NCBI RefSeq assembly: GCF_900184895.1
Contig: NZ_FXZK01000006.1
Location: 1-64,000 of the forward strand
Direction of reading: 5' to 3'
Length of the DNA: 64,000 nucleotides
Source: Flavimaricola marinus
Lineage (GTDB): Bacteria > Pseudomonadota > Alphaproteobacteria > Rhodobacterales > Rhodobacteraceae
The notes under the pieces were generated by a model that had not been told where the DNA came from, did no database searches, and saw only the letters and a list, made by a program, of their open reading frames with translations. Shown piece by piece: positions 62,745 through 64,000 of this stretch (position 1 is its first letter; each line of letters begins with the position of its first letter). The translations under genes and the position numbers were made by a program.

Positions 62745-63530
62745 GTGGAGCAAGAACATCTTCAGATGGAGCCGCGGCGTGTCTGCGTCACTGGTTCGAC
62801 TCAGGGTATCGGTCTGGCGATAGCGACCGCGTTTGCCCGCGACGGTGCGCGCCTCGTGATTAACTCTCATACGGTCGATGATGGTGGCGTCTTGGCGCCA
62901 CTTCGCGAGCTGACGGAGTGTCATTTCGTGCAGTCCGATCTGAGCCTGGGGCAGGGGGCAAAAGCCCTGATCGAGGCGGCGAAAAGCAAGTTGGGGGGTA
63001 TCGACACCTTGATCTGCAATGCCGGCAGCTTTTTCGATGTCCCTTTCGCCGAACTGACTGAAGAGCAGATTGACCGGACGTTGAACCTCAACGTTAAAGG
63101 CGCTTTGCTCTGTGCGCAGGCATTTGCTGCCCAAGTGTCGCCAGATCAGGTGAACCCGTCGATCATTTGCACAGGATCGACGAATTCCAAGGCGGCGGAG
63201 AAGGACAGTGTGGCTTATGATACGTCGAAGGGGGCGGTTTTGATGATGATCCGATCTTTGGCCGTCACACTTGCCAGTCGCGGCATCCGGGTCAACGGGA
63301 TCGGGCCGGGTCTGGTGGAGACACCGCTGACGGCCGGTGGGCTGAGCGCCCCCGGCGTCCGCGATAGGGTGAGGGCGCAAATCCCGCTTGGTCGGATTGG
63401 CCGCCCCGATGACATTGCCGGTGCGGCCGTCTTTCTGGCCTCGCAAGCGGCGGGTTATATCACTGGCCAAATGTTGTATGTGGACGGCGGAATTCTTGCT
63501 CAGCAAATGTCATGGGACCCTGCATCGTGA
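62745..63530 (+). CDS. Short-chain dehydrogenase/reductase (SDR)
   Basis: This 261-residue classical SDR has TGSTQGIGLAIATAFARDGA, LICNAGSFFDVPFAELTEEQ, and the catalytic Tyr/Lys in VAYDTSKGAVLMM, with NGIGPGLVETPL. The Ser of the triad is in CTGSTNSKAAE. GTG 62745 is used, 9 bases after AGG; ATG 62766 is an alternative without a well-placed Shine-Dalgarno. In this context it could oxidise or reduce an amino-sugar derivative. The stop overlaps the GntR start (GTGA). Confidence 0.88.
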   Translation: MEQEHLQMEPRRVCVTGSTQGIGLAIATAFARDGARLVINSHTVDDGGVLAPLRELTECHFVQSDLSLGQGAKALIEAAKSKLGGIDTLICNAGSFFDVPFAELTEEQIDRTLNLNVKGALLCAQAFAAQVSPDQVNPSIICTGSTNSKAAEKDSVAYDTSKGAVLMMIRSLAVTLASRGIRVNGIGPGLVETPLTAGGLSAPGVRDRVRAQIPLGRIGRPDDIAGAAVFLASQAAGYITGQMLYVDGGILAQQMSWDPAS

Positions 63531-64000
63531 AGACTGACCTCGCCCCTCGCCATCTGCAGTTGCGTGAGACCCTGTTTCACCGCTGGAAAGCCGATGGTCT
63601 GCGCCCCGGTGACCGAATTGAATCTCAAAATGAGATTGCCCGGTTCTGCGACTTCTCCTTGATAACGGTTGTCAAGACGCTCAAGGATCTGGAAGCCGAA
63701 GGCATCATTCGGCGGCAAGTCGGCAGGGGGTCGTTCCTGGAGCGCACTCCTTGGACAGAGGCGCATCATCGCGTTGGATTCTTCTACAACCGGGACGTGG
63801 TTGGTGGTGGCATCTTTGACAACGACTTCTACACGAGGTTGGTCGTCGGGCTCGAGCGTGCTGTCGTGTCGGACGGGCACGAATTCATCTTGGGCAGTTT
63901 TACCAATGCCAAGATGCCCATGGCGGTTTGGGATGCCTTGGATGTGATCGTTTTGACCTCGATCACCGGAGACACTCGGTTGGATTTTCTGGATACGGCC
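63527..64000 (+). CDS. GntR-family regulator with sugar-binding-type C-terminus, partial
   Basis: Only the first 158 codons are in the window. The N-terminus is a GntR winged helix (LQLRETLFHRWKADGLRPGD, QNEIARFCDFSLITVVKTLK, LEAEGIIRRQVGRGSFL). It is followed by a LacI-like effector domain (HHRVGFFYNRDVVGGGIFDN, DFYTRLVVGLERAVVSDG), as in AraR-type GntR regulators of sugar genes. GTG 63527 overlaps the SDR stop. It is the only regulator in the amino-sugar module and the candidate to bind the palindromes at 55510 and 62713. Confidence 0.87.
   Translation, partial: MKTDLAPRHLQLRETLFHRWKADGLRPGDRIESQNEIARFCDFSLITVVKTLKDLEAEGIIRRQVGRGSFLERTPWTEAHHRVGFFYNRDVVGGGIFDNDFYTRLVVGLERAVVSDGHEFILGSFTNAKMPMAVWDALDVIVLTSITGDTRLDFLDTA

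Noticed and set aside
1-64000. CRISPR arrays, tRNA and rRNA genes
   Set aside because: I saw no regularly spaced direct repeats with spacers, no tRNA cloverleaf-like T-arm motif in an intergenic region and no rRNA segments; an automated scan was not possible.

Overview
This is high-GC DNA from an alphaproteobacterium. Rhodobacterales (marine Roseobacter type) is the best guess, because of the GC-rich codon use, the many ATGA/GTGA gene overlaps, the agl-type alpha-glucoside operon, and the density of TTT, TRAP and Liv uptake systems. This is inferred from gene content; there is no rRNA or tRNA in the window. Nearly every gene belongs to a catabolic module consisting of a transporter, enzymes and a local regulator, so it reads as an accessory catabolic region of a chromosome or large replicon.

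Layout. (1) 1-2700: decayed insertion sequences, with three IS5-type transposase remnants around a broken IS110-type element. (2) 2.8-18.1 kb: organic-acid/acyl-CoA module. A leftward tctC-enolase-tctB-tctA unit is divergent from a rightward nine-gene unit (HMG-CoA-lyase-like protein, two crotonases, class III CoA-transferase, acyl-CoA ligase, NMO-like flavoprotein, TAXI-type TRAP transporter, second enolase-superfamily protein), followed by a MarR regulator. (3) 18.5-26.1 kb: aglR-aglE-aglF-aglG-aglA-aglK, alpha-glucoside uptake and hydrolysis, with a LacI-family regulator that seems to start at ATT. (4) 26.5-37.5 kb: ThDP enzyme, IclR regulator and cupin dioxygenase next to a Liv-type ABC transporter with aldehyde dehydrogenase and SDR, and a divergent AraC regulator. 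(5) 37.6-49.3 kb: GMC oxidoreductase, MarR regulator, ferredoxin reductase, [2Fe-2S] ferredoxin and CYP199-like P450 downstream of a second complete Liv transporter, plus a CYP255/GcoA-like P450 and a LysR regulator. This looks like uptake and oxidative attack (probably O-demethylation) of a methoxylated aromatic. (6) 49.4-53.8 kb: LolD/FtsX/HlyD-type ABC export system. (7) 54-64 kb: amino-sugar module with NanE, NanK, an M81 metallopeptidase, two cytoplasmic sialidase-fold proteins, an MFS transporter fused to HEAT repeats, NagA, an SDR and a GntR regulator cut by the right edge.

How the parts connect. GTTGAT/ATCAAC-type inverted repeats occur in the divergent promoter of module 2, in the livK promoter of module 5 and, weakly, upstream of the first marR gene, which suggests related MarR circuits. 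Four binding-protein genes are each followed by a strong hairpin before the permease gene, the usual arrangement for making excess binding protein. The least conventional parts are the acyl-CoA operon built around a lyase without the family cysteine, and the amino-sugar locus combining an M81 peptidase, two sialidase-fold proteins and an MFS-HEAT fusion.
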